Assembly: GCA_003833135.1 (NCBI GenBank)
Contig: QZLH01000201.1
Coordinates: 56,105-79,342, forward strand
Direction of reading: 5' to 3'
Source of the DNA: Oehlia diaphana
Lineage: Eukaryota > Glomeromycota > Glomeromycetes > Glomerales > Glomeraceae
Length of the DNA: 23,238 nt
Shown: piece by piece, positions 8,711-18,605 of the stretch
Layout of the letters: each line of letters opens with the position of its first letter
Position numbering within the stretch: position 1 is the first letter of the stretch
Notes under the pieces: generated by a model
Databases searched by the model: none
Told to the model about the DNA's origin: nothing
Seen by the model: only the letters and a program-made list of their open reading frames with translations
Program-made: the position numbers and the translations under genes

Positions 8711-9540
8711 CTAGCAACAACGCTGATGATATAAAATCTTCATCGCAATGTAAAAAAAACATACATATCCGATATGTAGATAAATTTGAAATACAAAAGG
8801 ATATATGAAAATGTATAATAATTTTTCATGCGCATATTCTTCTTGGATAATGATGATAAACAATGGAATGGAAAATAATATAGAAATAATGCTAATCCAT
8901 TCTTTACAGAAACTTCAAGATCGTAGCGATGGCTTAATGCACAGTAACTGCATTATAAATACATAGTGACCATATTATGTAATCGTAAACATATATCCAG
9001 AAGATGGAAAATTGTCTTTCATGTAGAACTGAAAAATTATTTGAATATTATAAATTGGAAAAAATAACAGCTCGAGCTGCATTGCGAATAAATCTTGCAT
9101 TGTTTTCATTGCAAGATTTGCAAGAACATTTTGCATTGCTCCCTTTACAAGGACATTCTCGTAAGTAGCTAAACAATTTACGTCCTATAAACTGAGTCAA
9201 AGTCATTGCACTACAGCAACCATACATGGCGAGTGAACATACCTTAAGAAATTCAGGCAATACTAAATTATTCAAGTCATCATGAAAGTCATATTAAAGA
9301 GACAAAACTGCCATGAATTGTATAACTGCAGTTCGTATTAAAAATCTTTTTAATTTGGCAAAAAAAGATTATTATTTTGAAAGGGTTTTAAGAAGAAAGT
9401 CAAAAATAAACCACCAGAGAAGGATAAATAATCTGAGTATGCGACTTATGAAATGCTTTGAACTATGTTGTTGCATAGAGTTGGAGCGCCGGATACGAAT
9501 GATACATTAATCAAGAATAATAAAACGACAAATTTTTCAT
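8711..9540 (-). pseudogene. Broken paralogue of the seven-segment membrane protein, lacking SH3 domains
   Basis: This matches the intact gene at 3621-5219 from its first codon to about residue 230, within the last membrane segment, and then stops matching. There is no linker or SH3 coding sequence. Damage includes loss of one A in the Lys run at codon 3, CGT changed to TAA at the position of Arg32, a stop and frame change after the MAVLSL motif, and further insertions. The part at 9048-9275 still reads as 75 codons and includes an insertion of about 26 residues rich in Cys (CPCKGSNAKCSCKSC) next to the third membrane segment. Another insert of about 65 bp lies near 8905-8985. Homology continues about 75 bp upstream of the start. 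It is on the same strand as the intact gene, so local tandem duplication is likely. An hAT-type MITE sits about 130 bp upstream of its start. Confidence 0.85.
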
Positions 9541-9672
9541 AGTTCACTTGACAGCGGGATAAACTTAGTGTCCTCGAGATATTATTTCTTTCTATATAAA
9601 TGTTCTTTAAACAACACGTATATTTAAACTTTTTGAATTTTGTGAAGATCTTTCTTATTAAACAGACAATTT

Positions 9673-10035
9673 TAGGGATGGAAAAGTTCTACTGCTGAGC
9701 GGTTCGAGCACGGTTTAGAACCGAGAATGAAATCAGAACCGAGAACCCAGTTCAGTTCCTAGAATGGAACCGTCTAACTCGAGCAGTTCGGTTCTATTCA
9801 GTTCATATGTATCTTACCAGATAACCATTTTTTCAGATAGCATTTAGTTAACTTTTTGGACTGTTCCGTAGAGCCAAACCGCTTGGAACTGACTTTTTGA
9901 ACGGTTCTGCTCGGAAAATGACCGTTTCATAAAACTGAACCGCTCAGAACCAACTTTTCTGAACGGTTCTTCTTGGAACTAGTTTCGCCATTCTATAGAA
10001 CTAGAACTGAACTGATGGAACTGTCCCCATCCCTA
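9673..10035. mobile_element. hAT-type MITE with exact 8-bp target duplication
   Basis: The termini are TAGGGATGG at the left and its exact complement CCATCCCTA at the right. Both flanks carry GACAATTT (9665-9672 and 10036-10043), a perfect 8-bp target duplication typical of hAT transposons. The 363-bp interior has no coding capacity and is crowded with GAACCG and CGGTTC motifs in both orientations, such as agcggttcgagcacggttta and gaacggttcttcttggaact. These look like subterminal transposase binding sites. A hAT transposase in trans would be needed. A possible hAT coding relic lies about 0.4 kb away at 10419-10625. Confidence 0.92.
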
Positions 10036-10043
10036 GACAATTT

Positions 10044-10418
10044 AATATTATTTTATAATACTATTTCCTTTTTAAGTAATATTACAATAGCGAAAACTTG
10101 CAGTTGTATTTATTTCTTCTACATGCGCAGAATGTTTTTCACTTTGTGGTAATTGTAATCTACAACCATAATACCACTGTAACACTACCAGTTAGTTCGT
10201 ATCTACACTACACTCATAGTATATACCGTAAATATACTTACCGTAAATATACTACTGATGGCTACATTATTGATGTGTAAAATCTGAATTGAAATTTTAC
10301 AGTATGTGCACACTGCACATTTTTAATGTAGTATATGCGCAAAAATATTCGATGTGCAGAATTTTTTTTTAAATTAGGAAACTGATCATAAAAATTATTA
10401 AAAATACGATATCATGCA
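10044..10418. other. Intergenic DNA, no gene seen
   Basis: It contains a close direct repeat of accgtaaatatact near 10226-10253 and a weakly palindromic stretch near 10300-10360 (gtgcacactgcacat, then atgtgcagaa). The 60-codon frame at 10098-10280 is not supported as a gene. Confidence 0.45.
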
Positions 10419-10625
10419 TCAATAAATTGAAAACACAAGTAATGTTGCATACCATTTTCTACCATAAAATTCTGCTAAAGACTTGATTTCATTTTCATCT
10501 AATCCATCACAGTTAGGAACTTCGTTTAGATTTTCATTAAATAATAAATATGAAGCGGAATCCAGAAATCTATTTCTTAAACTCTTAATAGTTGCTTGAG
10601 TAAATTGATTTAATAGTTTTACTTA
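10419..10625 (-). pseudogene. Coding relic, possibly from a hAT-like transposase C-terminus
   Basis: The minus strand reads about 65 sense codons without an ATG, preceded by TAA and closed by TGA at 10421-10419. The translation includes FTQATIKSLRNRFLDSASYL, an acidic stretch, and DENEIKSLAEFYGRKW. The composition is protein-like (mixed Leu, Arg, Asp, Glu, aromatic), unlike the surrounding A/T noise. The layout of a helix with LRNRF, a short acidic gap and IKSLAEFYG recalls the region before the dimerisation domain in fungal hAT-type transposases. That assignment is from memory of the pattern and is tentative. No flanking exons or zinc finger are visible. Confidence 0.4.
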
Positions 10626-10942
10626 ATAATATTTTAATGTTAAAAAATTAAAAGAAAATTTTAAAAAAGTCGTATTTTTATCATTAAAAGAAAAATTTTA
10701 AAAATTAGTTTTTTCTCATCAAAAAAAAAATCGATGTTTTTTTTTGTGAAAAAAGATTTTTAAAAAAATGGATTTTTTCGATTAAAAAGTCAAAAAGTTG
10801 TTTTTCATTATAAAATTTTTTAAAAATAAGTTTATAGAAAAAATTTTTTAAAAAACGTAAAGTTTGATCGATTATCTAGGTCGATCCAATTTTTTATTAT
10901 TCGTTTTTATAAACAAATGTTTTTTTTTCTTAAAATAAAATT
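10626..10942. other. Low-complexity A/T-run region
   Basis: Dominated by alternating A and T runs (aaaaattagttttttc, tttttgtgaaaaaag) that would form weak hairpins. No gene seen. Confidence 0.5.
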
Positions 10943-11165
10943 AAATTTAACTTTACTTAGTAAATATTCAGCAATTAAATTACATTCATTCAAGATAATT
11001 TATTTGCCGGTAATCGTTTCTGTAGGATAAATGAATCAATGATTCGGTAGAAGCTGTTATCCCTCAAATAGCGTAAAGTTGTAATATTGTTAACTATATA
11101 TTTTGATACTAAAGCTAATTTCTTTCTCCCATTGAATTTGTATTACTATCATCTACAGTACTAAT
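10943..11165. repeat. Dispersed repeat, copy B (copy A at 1778-2011)
   Basis: Same orientation as copy A. Shared phrases include gcaattaaattacattcat, taatttatttgccgg, tcaatgattcggta and catctacagtactaata. Small insertions relative to copy A (for example near 11010 and 11055) break the minus-strand open frame seen there. Confidence 0.7.
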
Positions 11166-11284
11166 AATCAAAAAAGCAGTGTTCGATTTGGGAAAAAATT
11201 GGTCATAAAAACTAATCTAGTCTTGGATTGGCTGATTGGATTAAACCCGAATTTTACCAAATTTAATTGACTACCCCAGCGTAC

Positions 11285-11463
11285 CCTACAAAAATGTCAC
11301 GAAACGGCCGGCATTAAGAAATTAAGAAATTTACTATGTGACAAATAATGAGTAACAAATAGGATTTCACACCTCGAAAAAATTCTGTCACTCAGATACT
11401 AGTTACAAACAAGGAAGGGTATGACGAAAACTCGTCACGTGATTATCATGACATTTTTGTAGG
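11285..11463. mobile_element. Small MITE with CCTACAAAAATGTCA termini
   Basis: The left end reads CCTACAAAAATGTCACG. The reverse complement of the right end reads CCTACAAAAATGTCATG. The span is about 180 bp. TAC flanks both sides (11282-11284 and 11464-11466), though a TA duplication with one extra terminal C is also possible. The interior has no coding capacity. The superfamily cannot be set from the ends alone. Confidence 0.65.
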
Positions 11464-11578
11464 TACTCTAATTCTACTGCGCCCCAAAATTTGGAGATGC
11501 AACTCCGTTACTTTTTCAAAACATTTCCAAAGACTGGATTAAGACCGCAGGACCGAGTGAGCATCTATACTTGACTCT

Positions 11579-13205
11579 CCATAATTAAATCAAAAATATA
11601 ATTCACTTTATTTATTTTGTTTTTTTTAATAAAAAAGAAATAAAATCATTTATCATTGGTAATATGAACGCATTATAAATCTTTTTAGTAATTTTCCTTA
11701 TGAGATTTTCGAAACACTTGAATTTTGTTGAATCATATGGAAATTATATTGTATCGGATTCTCGGAATAAAGCAGGTATGTTAAAGGTAAGTAAAATCTA
11801 AATAAGGTAAGTGAATTTTGATAATTTTGAACATTTTTTGCCAAGAGCCTCAAAAAAAAAAAAAAAAAAAAACTTTAAAATGGGAAAACATTCAAAAAAA
11901 TATTTTAGCTTAATGATACTATTAAGTTTTTGAAATTCATTAAGTTAACTTATTATAGTATTCTATTGTAAAGGAAAATCATTTCCAGTAAAAAAAATGT
12001 AATTAGGGGAATGTTAAAAAGTTTCAAAAAATATTAATAGTAGTAATTGAAACGTAATTTGAATTTTTTGGTAAAAAAAAATTCCTCATTATGGAAATCA
12101 ATTTAATAAAAAAAAAATAAAATTTTTTTTCTAACTCATTTTCTTTCATTTATTATTAAATGTTTCAGAATATCATAATGATCACAAATTTTGTACAATA
12201 TTATATATCACATTACTATTCACATTTATTACGATATGTCTAAACAGTAAAACCTATTTTTAACGTAAATTTTTGGCAGTTAAAAAATTAACCTGCCATA
12301 CCAAAATTAGTTTATTATTATGTAAATCTTTGTTACGATTCACGAAAATGTTTATACCACGTTTCACAAGATAACAGTTATGAGGTTAAAAGATATTTTT
12401 TTTTGATTATTTTTAATTGAAAAGGAAACCTACTTTTTTATACATATTCAAGGTTCTTTTTTAGAAACATCGCAGGGGAAATATAATTAAATGTTTCGCA
12501 GTTGTTATACAGCGGCAAACCATAATAATGATGACTTCTTTTGGTAACTTTAAAATGTAAACGCCTATAGAACTTTTCCTTTTTAATAAAGAATTCTTGT
12601 TGTCTTTATTTATTTAAATGATTAATTGAAACAATAAGTTTAACAAAATGAACATACGCATACACGCAGATTTGGGGGTATATTTAGAAGCAGAAACATA
12701 AGCTAACACTGATCTTATTGTTAAACAATACAAATGCGGATCTTTTTCGTGTGTAAACCAAGAAACCACTTGGCAATGACATTAAATGAACAACCATTTA
12801 GAACTCAATTAAAAACTATTTGACTTAATCACAACTATCATTTGCTAAATTTATTTACTGATTCAAGTTAGAATATACTGATTTAAGTTAGAAATATGTA
12901 CAAGATAATAATTTAAAAGAATAATCATTATAAAGCCGAATAAGTGTCTTTAACATATGATAATAAAATTTATTTTGAATAATAAATGATATAATTAAAG
13001 GCTTAGTTCTAATACTGTTAAGTAAAATTACCTATTAATGGGTAATTGGAGTTTATTGGACTTCAGCCGATATTTTTCCCTACCTCAATACAATGGTCTA
13101 TTTGGTCTTATTGTTTTACCTAATAATTATTTTAGATTATGCGCCATTTTTGAAGAAAGTCATTATGTAGGAATCAAAAACCTCTTAAACCAATTAAAGA
13201 AAAAA
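11579..13205. repeat. Segmental duplication, copy A (copy B at 16661-18605)
   Basis: About 1.6 kb that recurs about 5 kb downstream in the same orientation. Shared landmarks in order are ccataattaaa, atatgaacgcatt, attgtatcggattctcggaa, ggtaagtaaaatct, catcgcaggggaaat, gcagttgttatacagcg, ggtaactttaaaatgtaaa, gatcttattgttaaacaat, ttcattaatgggtaatt and gcgccat. Copies differ by many small insertions, mostly in homopolymers. No open frame is preserved between them, so the unit is non-coding or long dead. A run of about 20 A's lies at about 11851-11871. Confidence 0.8.
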
Positions 13206-14272
13206 AATTGTTAATTAAAAATTTTGGATAAAGAAAATCAAAAAAACTTGCATTTTTAAAAGAATAATAAGATTATCATAATGTACGAAAGACAAAGATT
13301 TTGCCAAGTAATATAACAAAAATATAAGAAATGTCACACAGGTCAAGATTAATACTTTTGAGGCGTAAATATATATAAGTATAGTACGTATTGTATGTAA
13401 GAAATATAACCATTGTATTCAAGCCGCAGCAACAAAAAATATTGTTATTGAAAAGATCATGAGTATTATTTACAACAAGATCTGTGGAAAATCCCTGGGA
13501 ATTTTTTTTATTTAGTTTCAGTAAAATTTTGATATACTAATTATACACGACGTTGCAAGAATGAGCAAACCAACATGAATATAAATTAATCATTATACAT
13601 AACTTATTAAATATATTCCAAATTTTTAAAACACGTGAATGAGTCGAATGAGTCATAGTTATGAAATTATTGACATTGATAAATTGAATTGATTCATCAC
13701 AAATCTTTCAATGCGGGAACATTTGTACATTTTAGTAATTCAATGATAATATTATAATATTATTAGGTGAATTTTTACCAATTTTCGTTAGACAACGTTA
13801 AGCAGAGCTGTGTAAGATTCGAAAATAAGCTTCAAGGCACACATGATTAATACGTATGAACTCCGAAAGTGGTAGCCGGATTATTTGGCGGTTACACAAT
13901 TATTCTACTAAAGTGGAAAATTGATTATTTAATACTGATAAACCTTTGGTGGCATTACTACGTTCATCTTTTTTTCTTAATTTTTGACATGACTCATATC
14001 TTTTTTTGTCATTTTTCTGTATTTTCACGTCCGTCTTTACCACTTTAACAAACTACTTTTCTATAAAATAAGAAAAATAATTCAAAATGACGTTAGAGTT
14101 GTCAAAATAACACGAGTCTAATAACTTTTGAATCGTGGGAAAATCGGATGATCAATAAAAAAAATAGAGTAAATCTTTAGATTTTTAAATAGATTCTTGA
14201 AGGCAATGTAACTTCGTTTTGAAATATAAAAATAATTTTTTTATTATTTTTATTTTATTTCTTTATTTTAGA
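13206..14272. other. Intergenic DNA, no gene seen
   Basis: No supportable frame. A somewhat more GC-rich island near 13800-13900 (gcttcaaggcacacatg, ctccgaaagtggtagccgg) may be an old element end, but no terminal repeats are found. Confidence 0.45.
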
Positions 14273-14342
14273 ATTGTATTTTCGCGAGTTACTATATTTT
14301 CGCGAATTATCATATTTGCGCAAGTTACTATATTTACGCAAG
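14273..14342. repeat. 18-bp minisatellite, four units
   Basis: Successive units are close to ttactatattttcgcgag, with the later ones drifting to tttgcgcaag and tttacgcaag. Because the period is a multiple of three, one frame reads a six-residue repeat of the VTIFSR type. The surrounding 60-codon frame is nevertheless composition-driven and is not called as a gene. Confidence 0.75.
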
Positions 14343-14511
14343 ATACTATAAGAAATATCAATGAGTCATGTCTAATCAATTTTTGTTGGCGTATCACGTA
14401 ATTAATTAAAAAGCTTATTACATAAATACATCTCAAAAAAAAAAACTATATAAATACCTCTACCTTTCCCTCAGTTTTCCCTCGTCTTGTTACTTTTCTA
14501 CTTACAACAAA

Positions 14512-14629
14512 AATAATTCTCTCTGATAATATATTATCCCTATAATTTTTTTTTTTTTTTAAAAAAAAAAATAATTCTCTCTGATAATATATTATCTCAA
14601 TAATCTTTTTTTTTAAATAAAAAATAAAT
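14512..14629. repeat. Tandem duplication, period 59 bp
   Basis: The phrase ataattctctctgataata starts at 14512 and again at 14571, each followed by tattatc and an A/T run. Two nearly identical copies. The minus-strand frame across them is a by-product. Confidence 0.8.
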
Positions 14630-14761
14630 AAATATTCCAATAATTTTTTTTTTTACAACAAAATATTTCACAATATTTCACTCCAATAATGAAGTTTAAA
14701 TGTTCCAATTTTAATTGTGGTAAGTTGATGAAAAAAAAAAATGTTCTGATGATAGTTAGTT

Positions 14762-14906
14762 TATTACTTTTTCTTTTAGATATCAAATAACCATTTACTT
14801 TGCAATTACTTTTCTTTTAGATATCTAATAATTATTATACCATTTATTTTGCAAATACTTTTCTTATTAGATATCTAATAATCTTTTATACCATTTACTT
14901 TGCAAT
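14762..14906. repeat. Tandem repeat, three units of about 45-52 bp
   Basis: Three successive copies of ttacttttcttttagatatc followed by taataa, a variable gap and accatttactttgcaa. Unit length varies through the AT-rich gap. Non-coding. Confidence 0.75.
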
Positions 14907-15197
14907 AAAGAGACTTCAAAAAGACAGCAGATGCAAAATATTAAGGTATTATTTTATCATTAAAGTGTTGTGAGGGTTTGAAAGGCAATCCAAGTGCTTC
15001 TTATTAGGGCTTAGCAAGTACTTGATAGGAGTATGATCTAGATGGTATCACCTGTTAAGGAGGAACACAACCTTTTTAACAGTCTTTTTATCATCTTTTT
15101 CATGCCAATTATTTGTTCTCATCGAGGTCATTTTTGAATTCAGAGAACTGGAAGTGCATCGTGGCCACAGTTTGTTGTTTTAGCATATGGGGGACAG
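14907..15197. other. Higher-GC stretch next to a coding-like relic
   Basis: From about 14980 the base composition is clearly less AT-rich than the surroundings, continuous with the open-frame region to the right. No terminal repeats or conserved domain can be recognised, but the composition suggests the relic extends into this stretch. Confidence 0.35.
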
Positions 15198-15509
15198 CTA
15201 CTGTGAACGTCCTTCTCTGTTTTTAGGGATTTCCAGATGATTACAAATCTTTGAGTGCAAGGATTTGCTGCATGAATAACAGAAATTAGTGACAGTAACT
15301 TGGTGCAAACCTTGATGAAAACTAACAGTTGTGCATCGCTGAGATGGTGCGACCCTTTTGCTTTTCTGAAGGGTGACTTTATATATTTCAGAATAAGCAA
15401 AATGTTCTGTTACCATGCCAACCCAATCATTCATATTTTTTGGGTTTGATAGTACAGTACTCACATTCTGTTTATTTAGATCGCTGACATGATGTTTAGG
15501 ATTTTGCAA
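15198..15509 (-). pseudogene. Coding-like fragment with CxxC...CxH cluster, unrecognised
   Basis: A 103-codon minus-strand frame with normal protein composition in a locally GC-richer island. It includes MNDWVGMVTEHFAYSEIYKV and ends with CYSCSKSLHSKICNHLEI, a Cys-x2-Cys...Cys-x-His arrangement loosely like a SWIM-type zinc finger, which would normally be CxC...CxH. An overlapping 86-codon frame (15140-15400) is also open, so the true frame is not certain. No upstream promoter, introns or neighbouring exons are clear. It may be a remnant of a transposon or of a DNA-binding gene. The family is not recognised. Confidence 0.35.
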
Positions 15510-15597
15510 ATTTATAATGAATCATGGATGAATTTCGCCTTAAAATTTTGGAAATTGCAAATGGTATCAATTTTCAATTTTTATTATATTGATTTTT

Positions 15598-15783
15598 TTA
15601 TGTATAGCACGAATAAATTGTACTTGCTCTTTTGTATTTTAATTCATCCATAAATTTATGATTGAAATTTTTTTTATTTTTTTTTTATAAATATAGCATG
15701 AATAAAATTGTACTTGTTCTTTTTAAAAATTGTATTTTAGTTAGATATCCTGTTTATTAAAATAAATTAATGATTGAAATTTA
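15598..15783. repeat. Direct repeat of about 80-95 bp, two copies
   Basis: Both copies contain tatagca(c/t)gaataaa, attgtacttg(c/t)tctttt, attttag or attttaa, and taaatttatgattgaaattt or its close variant. The second copy is longer through an AT-rich insertion. Confidence 0.7.
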
Positions 15784-15854
15784 TAATCATAAAAATATAA
15801 TTATCACGTAAAATCATAATATATAATATATATTTTAGTTTTTTCGAAAATTTA

Positions 15855-16245
15855 TTTATAGCGTAACGAAGAACTGATTACGAACTTTTAATAAATTTGT
15901 ACAATTTAAAGTCATATAAGATTGAGCTATAAATATCTTGTCCCACGAAGTTCAGAGAAAAAAACAATAATTTTTTTTAACAATTTATTTATTATATAAT
16001 ATACGCTCATAGTGTAACGAGGAACTATAAAATAAATTGCTATAAAAAAAAAATATATCTTGTCCCGAAAGAAAAACAATATTTTTTTTTTTAACAATTG
16101 TTGTGTTATTAAGTTAATTTATTTATTATATATTATACGTTCATAGCGTAGATTACAAACCTTTGTATAATTTTTAAAGTCATATAAGATTGAACTATAA
16201 ATAAATTACTATAAAAAAAAAAAAAAAAAAAAAAATCTTGTAAAT
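15855..16245. repeat. Degenerate tandem repeat, about three units of 120-150 bp
   Basis: Recurring phrases are (c/t)atagcgta or catagtgtaac, aaagtcatataagattga, ctataaata, tatcttgtccc and aacaatttatttattatata. They appear near 15855-15980, 16005-16090 and 16135-16245. The units are separated by A or T runs of variable length. Non-coding. Confidence 0.65.
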
Positions 16246-16255
16246 CCGTTAGAGA

Positions 16256-16456
16256 TCACCGGAATTGATATTCCAAAATAATCACGTGCATCTTATACAA
16301 CGCATAAGCGGATAAATTAAAATCCGTACGATACATCATATTTTCCGGAGTTTTCAAAAAATTCATAAATTCATTGAGACCAAATTTAGATTCTCCTTAT
16401 GTTCCATATTCGGGATAATATTAATGCCTACCCGGAATATAATCTCCAAAGTTCAT
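16256..16456 (-). pseudogene. Coding relic of about 67 codons with two internal stops
   Basis: From an ATG at 16456-16454 to a TGA at 16258-16256 one minus-strand frame stays aligned with protein-like composition, interrupted by two TAA codons. It begins MNFGDYIPGRH; after the second stop come 45 codons including FGLNEFMNFLKTPENMMYRT and LSAYALYKMHVIILEYQFR. The run of sense codons in a GC-richer patch amid A/T noise is the evidence. No family is recognised. A run of 32 A's (16475-16506) lies just beyond its 5' side, which by itself does not show retroposition. Confidence 0.4.
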
Positions 16457-16471
16457 GATAAATTTTTTCGA

Positions 16472-16474
<3 letters not shown>

Positions 16475-16506
<32 letters not shown>
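16475..16506. repeat. Homopolymer run of 32 A
   Basis: Uninterrupted A tract. Together with the A tract at about 16212-16235 and the T tract at 20339-20409 it shows how unstable this part of the window must be under replication and sequencing. Confidence 0.9.
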
Positions 16507-16511
<5 letters not shown>

Positions 16512-16660
16512 AGATCAACTAAAAAGTTAAACTAGTACTTTACTAGTAATGTCTTATCTTTTATACGTTTAATAAAATTTTCCAAATACCTGTTTTATCT
16601 GTTTTAACTGTTTTAACTATATATATATATATATTTTTTTTTGACTTACTAAATTTATTA

Positions 16661-18605
16661 CCATAATTAAAAATTCTTCTTTATTATTTTTTTTTTTTTT
16701 TTTAAAAAAAAATGAAATCATTCTTATTTAATGAACTTTATTGGAAACTTTACCACATTGATATGAACGCATTGTAAATCTTTTTAAATAATTTTCCGAA
16801 TGAGAGATTAAATGAGAGATTTTCGAAAATGAAACATTTTTTTAAAAAAAAAAATTTTTTTTATTATTAACAGTTGAATCATATTACAATTATTATTATA
16901 ATTGTATCGGATTCTCGGAATAAATCCGGTATTTTATTGGTAAGTAAAATCTATATAAGGTTAAGTGAATATTAATTTTATTGTCAAGTTGAAAAAAAAA
17001 ATATTAGCCTCAAAAAAAAAAAAAAATATTTCATAATGGGAAAAAAAAAGTTTAAACTTCAAATGGGAAAAACATTTTTTTTTAAAAAAAAAAGTTTAAA
17101 CTTTAAATGGAAAACATTCAAAAAATTATTTTTACCTTAACTGTTATTAAGTTTTGAAAAAAAAAAGTTTGAAACCGTCAATAATTCAAAAATGGTCAAA
17201 ATTAGTTTATTATAGTAGTAGTAAATATTGTATTTAGTATATTGTATAAGTAGTATAAGTAGTGTATTGTAATAAAGGTAAAAACTCTCCGATAGAATGT
17301 TATTAGGGGAAATGTGTAAAAAGTTTCAAAATATTTCATATATTATTATATAATATGAATAATATGATGAATATTAATAGTAATTAATACATAATTTGAA
17401 TTTTTTCAGTAAAAAAAAAAAAAAAATCTCATTATGGTAAACAAAAAAAATTTACTTAAAAAAGTCTAATAATTGAAAATTATGAAAATTATACTAGAAT
17501 TTCTAAAAAAAATCACTCTGGTCTGAAACTTATTTTAGCATTTTTTAGCATTAAATAAAATAAAAAAAAAAAAAAAAATTTTTTTTTTTTTTTTGGCGGT
17601 TAAAAAATTAACCCATACCAAAATTAGTGTAAATCTTTGTTACATACACTCAAAAAATGATTTTTATACCACGTTTCACAAGACAAACAGACATGATGTT
17701 TAAAATTTTTTTTTTTTTTTTACGATTATTTTTAGTTGAAAAGGAGATTATTATATGTTACCTACTTTTTTATATTTATTCAGGGTTTTTTTTTTTAGAA
17801 ACATCGCAGGGGAAATAAACAAATGTTTCAAATCACCGCAGTTGTTATACAGCGATAAAAAGCCATAATAACGATGATTTCTTTTTGGTAACTTTAAAAT
17901 GTAAAACGCCCACAGAAAAACTTTTCCTTTTTTAAATAAAGAATTCTTGGTATACTTCATTTAAATGATTGAAACAAAAAGTTTGACAAAATGAAAAATA
18001 CGCAACATACGCAGTTTTGGGGAAAATTTTTATATTTAATATATTTAGAAGTAGAAAACATAAACTAGTGCCGATCTTATTGTTAAACAATGTGGATCAT
18101 CTTCGTGTATTTCTATTCTTTCTATTCACAACTATTCACAACTTATTCACAACCTATTAACAACTTCACAACCTATTTCACAAATCCAAGAAACCACGTG
18201 TTAATTACACGAAAAGAACAAACTATTTAGAACTTATTTACTAAAATTTTTGAAATTTCTTTACCGATTCAAGTTAGAGAAAAGTTAGATAATTAATGTA
18301 TGAGATCTAATAAGAGTAATCATTATAAAATCGAATAAGGTGTCTTTTACATATGATAATAGAATTTATTTTAAGTAATTAAATGATAATAAAATTAAGA
18401 GGCTTAGTTCCTAATATTGTTATGTTCATTAATGGGTAATTCGGACTTCGGCCGATATTTTTCCCTACCCTCAATAAAATGGTCTTATTGTTTTACCTAA
18501 TAATTTTTTTTTTTTAAGATTATTGAAAAATTATCCGATTAAAAAAAATGCGCCATATTTGAAGAAAACCCATTGTAAGAATTAAACCAATAAAAGAAAA
18601 AAAAA
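16661..18605. repeat. Segmental duplication, copy B (copy A at 11579-13205)
   Basis: The copy is about 300 bp longer than copy A. The extra length comes mainly from homopolymer growth, local duplications such as tttaaacttcaaatggg followed by tttaaactttaaatgg near 17050-17110, and a short array near 18116-18180 with repeated cacaacttattcacaacc. Landmarks run in the same order as in copy A. The 69-codon minus frame at 17751-17960 is not conserved in copy A and is rejected. Confidence 0.8.

Noticed and set aside
17751..17960. 69-codon minus-strand frame in segmental duplication copy B
   Set aside because: Not open in copy A, so not a conserved gene.
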